From positions 1-33,214 of the forward strand of contig JBFXHX010000038.1 of NCBI GenBank assembly GCA_050176585.1: a stretch of 33,214 nt of DNA, given 5' to 3'. The DNA is from CAYYWP01 sp050176585 (GTDB lineage: Bacteria > Desulfobacterota > Binatia > HRBIN30 > CADEER01). The notes beneath the pieces were generated by a model that did not search any database, had not been told where the DNA came from, and saw only the letters and a program-made list of their open reading frames with translations. Below are positions 6,709 to 14,740 of this stretch, one piece after another (within the stretch, counting starts at the first letter, position 1; every line of letters begins with the position of its first letter). The position numbers and the translations under genes are program-made.

Positions 6709-7416
6709 TCACAGGAGCCGACCCAGCAGGGCCGGCACCGCGTGTTCCACCCGCAACGGCCGGGGTCCGAGGCTGACCGCCGCGCAACCCGCGGCCCGGA
6801 GGGCGTCGAGCTCATAGGCGATGAACCCTCCTTCGGGCCCGACCGCCAGCGTCAGCGGCGCGCCGCTGGCGCGCGGGCAGGGTTGCTCGGCCGTGGGATG
6901 GGCGACCAGCGCCAGCGACCCGCGCGCCAAGGCCGGGAGCTCGTCCTCCACGAACGGCCGGAAGCGCCGCCGCGTGCTGATCACCGGCAGCACGGTGTCG
7001 CCGCCTTGCTCGAGGCCGAGCCAGAGTTGCTCCCGCAGGGCCTCTGGCATGAGCGCTGGGCTGCGCCAGAAGCTCTTCTCCACCCGCCAGGTGTTGAACA
7101 GGACGATGTCCTTCACGCCCATCGCCGCGAGGCACTGGAGGACGCGGCGCAACGCCTTCGGACGCGGCAGCGCCAGCAGGACCCGGGCGCGCGCTGGCGG
7201 CGGTGGCGGCCGCTCGAGGCTGATCTCCAGCTCCAGGGCGTCATCGCCGAGCGCGGTCACCAGGCCGGTGCCCACCAGCCCGTTCAGCTGCCCTACGCGC
7301 AGCGTATCGCCCACCTCCGCCCTGTGCACCTGCCGTACGTATGCCAGGCGCCGCCCGGTGAGGCGCGCGCGCGTCAGGGAGACGAAGTCGTCCTCGGCCA
7401 CCAGGATCAGGTTCAT
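6709..7416 (-). CDS. rsmE: 16S rRNA (uracil-1498-N3)-methyltransferase
   Basis: SPOUT-family methyltransferase that methylates U1498 of 16S rRNA with S-adenosylmethionine. Start at the ATG at 7416 (MNLILVAEDDF), giving 235 residues, normal for RsmE; longer upstream ORF sequence has no protein character. An N-terminal PUA-like part (about 15-70, HRAEVGDTLRVGQLNG) precedes the knot domain. Signature: LAVGPEGGF (190-198), then LGPRPLRVEHAVPALLG (216-232), where most RsmE proteins have LGPRILR.ETA; the ET to EH change is a small deviation. First gene of the reverse-strand operon with DAHP synthase and the hotdog gene. Confidence 0.93.
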   Translation of the reverse strand: MNLILVAEDDFVSLTRARLTGRRLAYVRQVHRAEVGDTLRVGQLNGLVGTGLVTALGDDALELEISLERPPPPPARARVLLALPRPKALRRVLQCLAAMGVKDIVLFNTWRVEKSFWRSPALMPEALREQLWLGLEQGGDTVLPVISTRRRFRPFVEDELPALARGSLALVAHPTAEQPCPRASGAPLTLAVGPEGGFIAYELDALRAAGCAAVSLGPRPLRVEHAVPALLGRLL

Positions 7417-7473
7417 CTGGCGCTCGAGCTCACTCGGGCGCGCGGGACGATGCAAGGGACGGTAGCTACAGGG

Positions 7474-7500
7474 GGTTAGGGGTTTGGCGGTTGCGGGGGT
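7474..7500. repeat. G-rich GGTTAGGGG intergenic element
   Basis: GGTTAGGGG at 7474-7482 followed by GGCGGTTGCGGGGGT, between divergent genes. The same 9-mer occurs at 20399-20407 and 23268-23276, and as its reverse complement at 20501-20509; a near copy is at 28166-28174. All lie at gene ends or between genes. Confidence 0.5.
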
Positions 7501-7623
7501 AGAGGGCTCTTCGTGAACGGAAGCATCGCGCGGTCCAGCGTGTCCAGCCCGGAACCCCACCGCCAAGAGCGAACAGCCGAGCGCTGGTTGACACCGCCGG
7601 CGCGGCCCCCTAGCAGCCGTTCC

Positions 7624-8142
7624 ATGGGGCGCGTAGCGCTGCTCGCGCTGACTTTGCTCGGTGGGGTCGGCTGCGGCGCTGGTTCGTACACCGTCGAGCC
7701 GCAGGCGCCGCCGTTGCACGCCGGCACCGGCACGCAGCGCTTCTACGTCATGCTGCCGCCCCCGGGGCCCCAGGGCGACGAGCCCGGGCGTGAGATAACC
7801 GCGCGTATCGTCGCGGCGCTGCAATCGACCCGCGCGGAGGTCCAGTCGCTGCCGAGCGCCGACCGCGCCGCCGCGCTGTCCACTGCGCGCGGTGAGGCTT
7901 GGTCGTACGTCATTCAGCCACTGGTCACCACTTGGAAGGTGAGCGCGGCGCCGCCGTTCACCGCCGGCCAGATCGGCCTGCGCCTCGAGTTGATCGATGC
8001 GGCGAGCGGTTCGGTGCTGCGTACGGCGATGTTCGACAACGTCAGCCCGATTTGGTCGGTGACCAAAGTCAGCCCGGCGGCGTTGCTCGACGGCCGCTTC
8101 GACGCCGCTGTGCGCGACCTGGTCGGAATGTCGCCGGCTTGA
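7624..8142 (+). CDS. DUF4823-like lipoprotein
   Basis: Start set at the ATG at 7624 because it yields a lipoprotein signal: MGRVALLALTLLGGVGCGAG with Cys at residue 17. The lipobox GVGC is relaxed compared with L-A-G-C. The mature part (172 residues in all) has RFYVMLPPPGPQGDEPGR, an EAWSYVIQPLVTTWK strand and LRLELIDAASGSVLRTAMFD, the layout of DUF4823 lipoproteins, whose molecular role is not known. A TTGACA at 7586-7591 could be a -35 element, but its partner is poor. The stop overlaps the start of the next gene (TGATG), so the two are translationally coupled and may act together at the outer membrane. Confidence 0.7.
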   Translation: MGRVALLALTLLGGVGCGAGSYTVEPQAPPLHAGTGTQRFYVMLPPPGPQGDEPGREITARIVAALQSTRAEVQSLPSADRAAALSTARGEAWSYVIQPLVTTWKVSAAPPFTAGQIGLRLELIDAASGSVLRTAMFDNVSPIWSVTKVSPAALLDGRFDAAVRDLVGMSPA

Positions 8143-10892
8143 TGGTGCTGTTACGCATCGCGGCTCGCGCCGCGCGGGCGCGGGGAAGCCCTGCTTCCGC
8201 ACCGGCGACGCCACGCGACCTGGAGCGCCGTCCGGGGCGGCGGCGCGGCGCGTGGTCGTTCGCCGGGCTGTCGCTGCTCACCGCGGTGCCCTCCCCCGCG
8301 CGCGCAGCGCTCGTGTTGCTGCGCCCCCAGTACCGGATCGAGGCAGCGATTCGCGCCGCGCCGCCGCAAGTCGAGGGCACGGTTGCGGTCGCATTCACGA
8401 ACACCACCGAGCGCACGCTGCAGGAGGCGGTGTTCCTGCTGTTTGCCAACCGCTTCTCATTGGCCGAGCAAGGGCTCACGGATTTCACCCGACCGCTGAT
8501 CTATCCGGAGCAGGAGTTTCACGCCGGCGGCACCCAGTTGCTCGACATTTATGACGGCGGCGTGCCGACGCACGCCTTTGCGGTCCCATACCCCGGATTG
8601 CCGCCGAGCACGTTCGTGCGCGTGCCGATCGCGGACCTCCCGCCGGGGCAGACGCGCGACCTTACGCTGCGCTTTCAGACCGTGGTGCCGCACCGCTTCG
8701 GCAGCTTCGGCGAGTTCGATGGACAGCTGACGATGATCGGCGGCTGGCACCCGCTGTTGGTCCCGCTCGACGCGAATGGACAATGGGCGCTCGACGCCCC
8801 GCCGCAGCTCGCCGACTTCGACGTCGTGCTTACGCCCGCGCCCGAGCTCGAGACGGTGCTGAACGGGCGCTTCGCGCCGGCCGGCTCAGGCGCCGTGCGG
8901 GCGGTGATTCCCGGTGTCCACTATTTGACCGTGGTCGCTGCGCCGCGGTTCCTGCGCCACGAGACCCGCGCCGGCGGCGTTCGCATCGTCTATCTTCACC
9001 CGCCGGAGCCGCGCAGCGTGCGCGTGAGCTTCGGGCCGAGCCAAACCCGCATCGTGCTGGCGGCGCTGCGCGACATCGTCGCGCAACGCCCATCGGTGGT
9101 ACCGCCGCCCGCCGGCGGCGAGCTGGTAGTGGTGGAGGCGCCGCTGCGGGTCGATCTGAGCGCCGCGGGCGAGGGCGCGGTGATCGTCAGCGACAAGCTG
9201 CTCGAGGTCATGCGGGTGCTTCGCCCGTTTCACGAGCTCGCGCTCGCGCAAGCCGTATACGCCGAGCTACTGCGGCCGCAGCTCGCCCCGCGCGAGCCGC
9301 CGCGCGAGTACTACTGGGTGAGCGAGGGCGTTTCCCGGCTGCTCGCGCAGCGATACCTCGACGCCGCGGAGCCGCAGCGCCGTTCGGTGTACGACTGGAT
9401 CGACCTGTTCAATGTCTTCGCGGTCGTCGACCGCTTCGAGAACACGCCGAAGATCCCCTTCACGAGCGCCTTCTTCGAGGAAGCGCGGGAGGCTGATCCG
9501 TTTCATGCGGAGGTCTGGAGCGTGAACCAGACCGGGCCACCGGGGCGAGTGGTCGTGACCAAGCTGCGGGGCCTGCTCGGCCCGCCCGCATTCGATCCGC
9601 TCCTGGACCATTGCCTGAGCGCGCCGCTCACGTGGTCCGCCTGTCTGGCCGCGGCCGCGCCCAACTACCCGATCGACGCCCGTTTGCAGGAATGGCGCGG
9701 CCCGTATCCGGCGATCGATTACTGGGTCGAAGCGCGGAACTTCAATCAGCCGGAGAACGGCCGCCGGCGCAGCACCGTCACCGTGCGGAGGGCGAGCTCG
9801 CGGCCGTATTCCGAGCCGGTCACCGTCCGCTTGTACACGATCGGCGGTGAGACGGTGGACGTGCAGTGGAAGACGGGCGGCGACGTGGCGCTGGTGTCCG
9901 CGTCCACCGAGGGGCTGGTATATCAGACGGTCATCGATCCCGATCGCGAGGTGATCGACGATGCCCGCTCGAACAACGCGTCACCGCCGCGCCTGCAGGT
10001 CGTGCTCGACGCGGCCGATGTCGAGATCAGCTCGACCGAGTTCGGCATCTCCGCGCTGATGGTCGGCCGCTTGCGCTACGACTATCGGAAAGACGTCGCG
10101 GTGACCGGCTTCTATACCAACCGCGGCATCGGCTTCGCCGCGGGGCCGCGATTCCACTGGGGAACGCCGATCGACAATTCGAAGTACCGCCACAATTTGT
10201 ACGGGTTCTATACCTTCCAGGCGCTCGACAGGTCGTTCGAGAACGATGCGAACCCGGCGGTGCGCACCGGCGGCCACCTCGGCGGCCTCGGCGCGCGCTA
10301 CGACTACAGCAACGTCTTCTGGCTCGACGCGCCGAGCGCCCAACGGCGGTTCCGGCTGTACGCCGACTGGTACGACAAGAGCCTCGGCAGCGACTACGGC
10401 TACGTCGACTGGGGCTATCTCGCCTCGGCCACGGTGCCGATCGGGACGCCGCGCAACATCGCGGCCGGCGAGGTGTTCAACGGCTTCAGCGTTCCGCTAC
10501 ATCGCCGGGTGCCGAATCAGGGCCTCTACAGCCTCGGCGGCGAGCGCTCGGTGCGCGGCATCGGCGCGGAAGATCAGCTGGCGCGCAACATCATGGTGGT
10601 GCGCACGGAGCTGCGCCGCGAGATCTATCCGGAGCTCAAGCTCAACCTCTTCGATGTCGTCGTGCTCCGCCGGCTCACGGTGAAGGCGCTGATCGACGCG
10701 GGGAACGTCAGCAATTCGGCCGGGCGCATCTACGATGTCGGACAGTGGGCGGTGGGCGGCGGCGTCGGGATCGGCATCATCTACGACTTCTTCGGCTTCT
10801 TCATCGCTTCCGCGTATCTGGACGTCGCGACGCGGCTGGACGAGGACCAGGGCGACATTCAGGTGCTGTTCGGCAGCGGACAATCATTTTGA
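8142..10892 (+). CDS. Inactive M1-peptidase-like domain fused to an Omp85-type outer-membrane barrel
   Basis: Start at ATG 8142, overlapping the previous stop; 916 residues. Residues 29-56 (RRPGRRRGAWSFAGLSLL...) form a signal peptide. Residues about 60-500 resemble the N-terminal and catalytic parts of M1 (gluzincin) aminopeptidases: strands VEGTVAVAFTNTTERTLQEA, a region PFHELALAQAVYAELL where HExxH is expected (HELAL, 364-368, second His lost), and YYWVSEGVSRLLAQRY (390-405) where the downstream W.(S/N)EG helix is expected. Residues about 635-916 are alternating beta strands with LYSLGGERSVRGIG (795-808), the R-G motif of BamA/TamA/D15 barrels, and a final strand ending in F (GSGQSF). Inference: an outer-membrane protein with a periplasmic non-catalytic peptidase-like domain. 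It is cotranscribed with a lipoprotein. The fusion is unusual; the barrel assignment is firmer than the M1 one. Confidence 0.7.
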   Translation: MVLLRIAARAARARGSPASAPATPRDLERRPGRRRGAWSFAGLSLLTAVPSPARAALVLLRPQYRIEAAIRAAPPQVEGTVAVAFTNTTERTLQEAVFLLFANRFSLAEQGLTDFTRPLIYPEQEFHAGGTQLLDIYDGGVPTHAFAVPYPGLPPSTFVRVPIADLPPGQTRDLTLRFQTVVPHRFGSFGEFDGQLTMIGGWHPLLVPLDANGQWALDAPPQLADFDVVLTPAPELETVLNGRFAPAGSGAVRAVIPGVHYLTVVAAPRFLRHETRAGGVRIVYLHPPEPRSVRVSFGPSQTRIVLAALRDIVAQRPSVVPPPAGGELVVVEAPLRVDLSAAGEGAVIVSDKLLEVMRVLRPFHELALAQAVYAELLRPQLAPREPPREYYWVSEGVSRLLAQRYLDAAEPQRRSVYDWIDLFNVFAVVDRFENTPKIPFTSAFFEEAREADPFHAEVWSVNQTGPPGRVVVTKLRGLLGPPAFDPLLDHCLSAPLTWSACLAAAAPNYPIDARLQEWRGPYPAIDYWVEARNFNQPENGRRRSTVTVRRASSRPYSEPVTVRLYTIGGETVDVQWKTGGDVALVSASTEGLVYQTVIDPDREVIDDARSNNASPPRLQVVLDAADVEISSTEFGISALMVGRLRYDYRKDVAVTGFYTNRGIGFAAGPRFHWGTPIDNSKYRHNLYGFYTFQALDRSFENDANPAVRTGGHLGGLGARYDYSNVFWLDAPSAQRRFRLYADWYDKSLGSDYGYVDWGYLASATVPIGTPRNIAAGEVFNGFSVPLHRRVPNQGLYSLGGERSVRGIGAEDQLARNIMVVRTELRREIYPELKLNLFDVVVLRRLTVKALIDAGNVSNSAGRIYDVGQWAVGGGVGIGIIYDFFGFFIASAYLDVATRLDEDQGDIQVLFGSGQSF

Positions 10893-11087
10893 AGCAGGGG
10901 GGAAGTTGGGCTCCGCGCCATAACCATCTCCGACCACGCCTCTGGCCCGCGCGCGCGAGCGCATAAGGGCACGGGCGCACCGCTGCCGACCTGTTGCCGG
11001 ATCGCGCTCGAGACTATTGCGGCTGCTCTATACATCCGCTCAACCGTCGGCGCGTTTGATGTCTGCGCCTCGATGCGCAGTTGTTGC

Positions 11088-12119
11088 TCAGTGGCCGAAG
11101 TGCTCACGCACCGCGTCCTCCGCGAGGTTCACTGGGTGTAAGACTCCGGCGAGATCTTGCACGATGATCATGGGTCTCCCGCCGCGTTGCATGAGCGCCG
11201 CTGCCACGGTGCCATAGCGCTCAGCTGCGTCACCGGTTCTGCCGTGCGCCGAAAGCAGGACGAGGTCCACATCCTCCTCATCGGCTAGTCTACGAAGCGC
11301 CCGATCGCAGTGCGATTCCACCAGGATGCGCACACGCGCCCGCGCGCCCTGCGCGAGAATCCGATTTTGCAGCTCCGTCAGATGGCGTTCGGCCTCGGCC
11401 CGATTTCGCTCGATAAACTGCGCTGCCAAACGGAGGTCTTCCGCTGATGGGCACATCCGCCGGAGCAGCTCGGGCTCCGGCACGATGTGCGCGAGAATGA
11501 GCTCACCATCATGGGCACGGGTCAGCGCGACGGCTAGCGGAAGCAGGCACTCCGCACGCGCAGAGCAGTCGAGCGGAAGCAGAATCTTCCCTAAGTGCAG
11601 AGTCCCGATCGGCAATCCCCGACTCGCATATGCGGGCACCACAAGAACCGACGTCGGAGCGCGCAGCATGACCTTCTGCACGGTGCTGCTCAGCAGCCAT
11701 ATGCTCAACCCGCCCTCGCCATGCGTGGAGAGAACGATCAGATCGACGTGCTCCTTCTCGGCGAACACGATGATCTGCTCCGCCGCATCGCCCGAGACAA
11801 TTTCCACGGCAGTCGGTAGGCCAAATGCTTCGAGCTCGCCGGCGATCCTGCCGAGGTCGTGGCGAGCCCCGGCCCGCCAGATCTCCCATTCCAGCAAGTC
11901 GACGTGCCGCTCCGCAGCCGGCTGATGGCGTGCCTGCAGCACTCGTAAAAGCGTAATGCGGGCGCCAAACGCACCGGCTACTGCGGCTACAAATGGCAGA
12001 ACACAAGCAGCCAGGAGAGACCCGTCGAGCGGCACGAGCACGTGGCGAATGCCCAATGGCGGGGAACTCTCCTCGCGCCGCGCGCTTTCCGATTCCTCAC
12101 GGTCGCGCGATGGATCCAT
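11088..12119 (-). CDS. Tandem-domain universal stress protein
   Basis: Start at ATG 12119 (MDPSRDREESE), 343 residues. Two UspA domains. The first spans about residues 25-165, from IRHVLVPLDGSLLAACVLPF to LSTHGEGGLSIWLLSSTVQKV, with the ATP-type G-x2-G-x9-S loop. The second spans about residues 180-320, from LGKILLPLDCSARAECLLPL to LSAHGRTGDAAERYGTV, where the loop is shorter. A 30-residue charged leader precedes the first domain. Such double Usp proteins bind ATP and are induced in stationary phase, hypoxia and other stresses. It is transcribed away from the OsmC-like/CBS pair, and the three form a stress group. A near-palindrome TTCGCGAATTTGCGAA lies about 70 bp upstream. Confidence 0.9.
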   Translation of the reverse strand: MDPSRDREESESARREESSPPLGIRHVLVPLDGSLLAACVLPFVAAVAGAFGARITLLRVLQARHQPAAERHVDLLEWEIWRAGARHDLGRIAGELEAFGLPTAVEIVSGDAAEQIIVFAEKEHVDLIVLSTHGEGGLSIWLLSSTVQKVMLRAPTSVLVVPAYASRGLPIGTLHLGKILLPLDCSARAECLLPLAVALTRAHDGELILAHIVPEPELLRRMCPSAEDLRLAAQFIERNRAEAERHLTELQNRILAQGARARVRILVESHCDRALRRLADEEDVDLVLLSAHGRTGDAAERYGTVAAALMQRGGRPMIIVQDLAGVLHPVNLAEDAVREHFGH

Positions 12120-12455
12120 GGCAGTAGGGAACGCAACACTCGTGCCACCTACGGCCGGCCTTGCCGTCGTTTCTAGCGAACGGGTTATTCGCGAATTTGC
12201 GAACGGCGTCCGCTTAAGGCTGCCCAGCGGGGTGAGATCCATTGCACCGCACCGGAAGATGGCCACCTGCATTCGCAGTGCTGAGAATACCTCGTGCAAT
12301 GGCGTCGACTGACCGGGTCAACATGACGATCGACCATGTGGCACGCACTCGCTCCCGCCTTTCACATCTGTGCCCCCCGACGGCGACCCGCATGCGTCGC
12401 TGAAATTCGGATACGCATAATAGAACGAAGGATAGGGGCGAAAAGGAGGTATGCG
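12120..12455. other. Divergent intergenic region with a 16-bp near-dyad
   Basis: No convincing gene. TTCGCGAATTTGCGAA at 12188-12203 is a dyad matching itself at 14 of 16 positions, about 70 bp upstream of the universal stress protein start; it may be an operator. No -35/-10 pair was assigned. Confidence 0.3.
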
Positions 12456-12854
12456 ATGAAGGTCGCACAGCGCGAGTCACTCGGGCCAAATACTCGTGCT
12501 CGAGTTGCGGTGAGAACCATCACCGAGGCCCGGAACCGAGGTCTGAACACGCCGCCGCGCCGGCGCTGGAATAGGCTGCCTCAGAAACGTTCAGATCGAG
12601 CGCGGTGCGTTCCCCGGGCGACCCTGCCATGTTTTCCCGGCCCGCCGCGCTGGGCGAGACCCTGGGCCTGGCATCGGCGCGCGCTGCCGGCATCGCCTAC
12701 CATCCACGCCACAGATCGACACCAGCAACTCGATGACATTTCACGGAGCGGAATCCTGACCGATTCTCAGCATCAAGAGAGGCGCCGGTGCGCGTGCACG
12801 GCTCAGAGCCCGTGCTGCGAGCTCTCTGCTTTGGCGCGGATTTGGCTGAGGTGA
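12456..12854 (+). CDS. Possible small Arg-rich ORF with strong ribosome-binding site
   Basis: AAAAGGAGG (12441-12449) precedes ATG 12456 by six bases, the best Shine-Dalgarno sequence in the area, and the frame stays open for 132 codons (MKVAQRESLGPNTRARVAVR...). The product is Arg/Pro-rich without recognisable domain or hydrophobic pattern, and codon positions show little bias. Possibly only the first 30 or so codons are meaningful, or the site belongs to a decayed gene. An ATG five bases earlier reads only two codons. It precedes the OsmC-like gene in the same direction by 19 bp. Confidence 0.25.
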   Translation: MKVAQRESLGPNTRARVAVRTITEARNRGLNTPPRRRWNRLPQKRSDRARCVPRATLPCFPGPPRWARPWAWHRRALPASPTIHATDRHQQLDDISRSGILTDSQHQERRRCACTAQSPCCELSALARIWLR

Positions 12855-12873
12855 CGGAGGAAAGGAATTTCTC

Positions 12874-13329
12874 ATGCAGTCGTATCCGCACTACTATTCC
12901 GTGCAAGCGTATGCTCCGGTCACCGGAAGCGTGGCGGTGTCGGCAGAGGGATTGCCGGCGCTGCAAACTGCTCCACCTGCTCAGTTCGGCGGTCCCGGCG
13001 ACCAGTGGTCGCCCGAAACGTTGTTCGTCGGAGCCGCCGCCAACTGCTTCGTCCTGACATTCCGAGCCATCGCGCGCGCCTCGAGCCTTTCGTGGATAGA
13101 CCTGCGCTGCAGCGCGGTGGGAACACTCAACCAGATCGATGGAAAAACCCGCTTCACACACCTGGAGCTCCGCGCGCGCCTCGCCGTTCCAGCGGGCACC
13201 GACACCGCAAAGGTGGCCCGCCTGCTCCAGAAAGCCGAGCACACGTGCCTGATCACCAACTCGCTCGCGCTCGCTCCTACGTTCCTCTATGAGATCCGGT
13301 CCGCCGAGAACACGGATGTCGCGGCCTGA
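12874..13329 (+). CDS. OsmC/Ohr-family protein
   Basis: 151 residues from ATG 12874, with GGAGGAAAGG just upstream. OsmC-fold proteins reduce organic or fatty-acid hydroperoxides with two reactive cysteines. Visible: WSPETLFVGAAANCFVLTF with C58 at the start of the central helix and AEHTCLITNSL with C125, the expected pair. Other family marks are the strand FTHLELRARLAVP and the helix TAKVARLLQKAEHTC. A third Cys (C79) is not part of the site. The length is typical. It is followed 27 bp later by the paired-CBS gene, probably in one operon, opposite the universal stress protein. Confidence 0.88.
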   Translation: MQSYPHYYSVQAYAPVTGSVAVSAEGLPALQTAPPAQFGGPGDQWSPETLFVGAAANCFVLTFRAIARASSLSWIDLRCSAVGTLNQIDGKTRFTHLELRARLAVPAGTDTAKVARLLQKAEHTCLITNSLALAPTFLYEIRSAENTDVAA

Positions 13330-13356
13330 CCCACGAAGACGAATCTGGAGGTGAAC

Positions 13357-13815
13357 ATGGACGTTGGTCGGTGCATGACCCGGCCGGTACATTCGGTGAA
13401 ACCACGCGATTCAATCCAGCACGCGCGTGAGTTGATCGAAAAGCACGGAGTGAACCAGCTTCCAGTGATCGTTGATGGGCGATTGGTCGGCATCATTACC
13501 GATCGCGATCTGCGCGACGCATTCCCGTCGGTCTTCGATCTTCCGCTGTTCGAGCGCCGCAAGCCCAAGGTCACGACGACCGATCCGCGAACGGTCTCGG
13601 TAGAGATGGTCATGACGCCGAACGTGACCACGGTGGCACCTAATCACTCCATCTCCGACGCCGTACGGTTGATGAGAAAGCAGAGGATCGGCGCACTGCC
13701 GGTGGTCGAAGCAGAGCACGTCGTAGGCATGCTGACCCGCAGCGATATCTTGGACGCGTTCCTCGATCTCGCTGAGCTCGAAGACCGGCGCGAAACGCAC
13801 CTATTCTCTGAGTAG
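13357..13815 (+). CDS. Paired CBS-domain protein
   Basis: ATG 13357 is preferred over the GTG at 13351 because CTGGAGGTGAAC supplies a Shine-Dalgarno sequence for the former; 152 residues. Two CBS motifs form one Bateman module. The first is DVGRCMTRPVHSVKPRDSIQ with NQLPVIVDGRLVGIITDRDL. The second is EMVMTPNVTTVAPNHSISDA with GALPVVEAEHVVGMLTRSDI. There is no attached enzyme domain. Stand-alone CBS pairs bind adenine nucleotides or SAM and often sit beside Usp and OsmC genes in stress regulons. The T-x-x-D (ITDRD, LTRSD) nucleotide-contact motif is kept in both halves. Confidence 0.92.
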   Translation: MDVGRCMTRPVHSVKPRDSIQHARELIEKHGVNQLPVIVDGRLVGIITDRDLRDAFPSVFDLPLFERRKPKVTTTDPRTVSVEMVMTPNVTTVAPNHSISDAVRLMRKQRIGALPVVEAEHVVGMLTRSDILDAFLDLAELEDRRETHLFSE

Positions 13816-14431
13816 ACGATCCGGTAGCCCGGCGGCAGTGGATAGCCGGGGCTGCCTCGCGCGCATCCGTCCGCGGCCACGCTCAGCCCGATACGGAGTT
13901 AGAAGCCAATTCAGCCTGCCTCGATAGCTGCCGCAGCGCTCCGATACTGTTTGCGGTGCCTGGTTCGGCGGATCACCTAGCGTCGAGCGACACGCCAGCA
14001 GTGCGGCGACCCAGTCTTTATCGACCAGGGCCGCTCCGGATGCCGCAGTCCGCCTTCGGAGGTCTAAAGCGGCACACCTCCTTCGCCTCTGGCAATCACA
14101 TGGTGCGTACGGAGAAGGCCGCGATGGCGGTTTGGTCGATCACCTTGATGACCGGCGGCGAAGCGCTACCCCGGGCGATCCACTGCCGTCGGCATTCGCA
14201 CCGACGGCACACCATCGGGGCTCGCCTGCAGCGCAGACGTAAACGGCCAAGCAGGCGTGGGGCGCGCCCGCGTACCGGGATTGCCGGTTCTGTCCGGTGC
14301 TGGATAGACCCTCACCGGGAACCGTTCCTCATCCGGGCCACTTCTCCCGTGCCCGCGTTCTCCTCCTTACTTGTCTTACGCCGCCGGACCGTCCCCTTGT
14401 CCCCTTGCCATGGCTCTCATAAGGAGCAGCC
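13816..14431. other. 616-bp region without a recognisable gene
   Basis: Between the CBS gene and the acyl carrier protein gene. An open frame crosses part of it (about 13956-14450) but its translation is low-complexity Arg/Ser/His-rich and it overlaps the ACP start. Near 13829-13852 AGCCCGGC and GCCGGGGCT could pair imperfectly. The promoter of the acyl/export operon is presumably here, but no motif could be assigned. Confidence 0.4.
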
Positions 14432-14707
14432 ATGGAGCGCGACGCGCTGAAGCAGCGGCTCAAAGTCATGATCATCGAGGGTCTCAAGCTCGAAGACAAA
14501 CGCCCCGAGGACATCGCCGACGCCGAGCCGATTTTCGTCGAAGGCTTAGGCCTCGATTCGATCGATGCGCTCGAGCTGGTCGTGCTGGTGGAAGAGCACT
14601 TTCGCGTGACCATCCCCGACGAGGAGGTCGGGCAGCGGGCCTTTGCTTGCATCGACGCGCTCGCCGATTTCATCCTGACCGCCCGGGCCAGCGCCTCCGC
14701 TGCCTGA
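14432..14707 (+). CDS. Acyl carrier protein
   Basis: 91 residues from ATG 14432, preceded by AAGGAGCAGCC. It carries acyl chains on a phosphopantetheine arm attached to Ser in the motif GLGLDSIDALELVVLVEE; the Ser is S43 (DSI instead of the more common DSL). Helix IIs and the acidic surface expected for partner docking (EDKRPEDIADAEP, VEEHFRVTIPDEEV) are visible. It is the first gene of the block with LolA-like, LolB-like and MMPL genes, so it is a pathway-specific ACP rather than the primary one for fatty-acid synthesis. This setting is typical of clusters that make a specialised lipid or aryl polyene and export it. Confidence 0.93.
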   Translation: MERDALKQRLKVMIIEGLKLEDKRPEDIADAEPIFVEGLGLDSIDALELVVLVEEHFRVTIPDEEVGQRAFACIDALADFILTARASASAA

Positions 14708-14740
14708 GGTCCGAGCCCCGGGGAGCGCCCGTCGCGGGCC

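Noticed and set aside
5358..6776. Forward ORF of 472 codons over DAHP synthase
   Set aside because: Lies entirely antisense to a clearly conserved enzyme with all motifs; translation is charged and low-complexity.
6660..6815. Upstream extension of DAHP synthase
   Set aside because: MIIVMK at 6659 is the usual start; the extension overlaps the rsmE end and is Trp/Cys/Arg-rich without similarity to the family.
7586..7619. TTGACA as a promoter for the DUF4823-like gene
   Set aside because: The -35 match is perfect, but at 17 bases' spacing the -10 is only TAGCAG; not enough to call it.
7417..8214. Upstream extension of the rsmE reading frame
   Set aside because: The extended part is antisense to the DUF4823-like gene and has no protein character; RsmE normally begins at MNLILVAEDD-like sequence.
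13956..14450. Forward ORF of 164 codons before the ACP gene
   Set aside because: Overlaps the ACP start in another frame, low complexity, no ribosome-binding site or motif.
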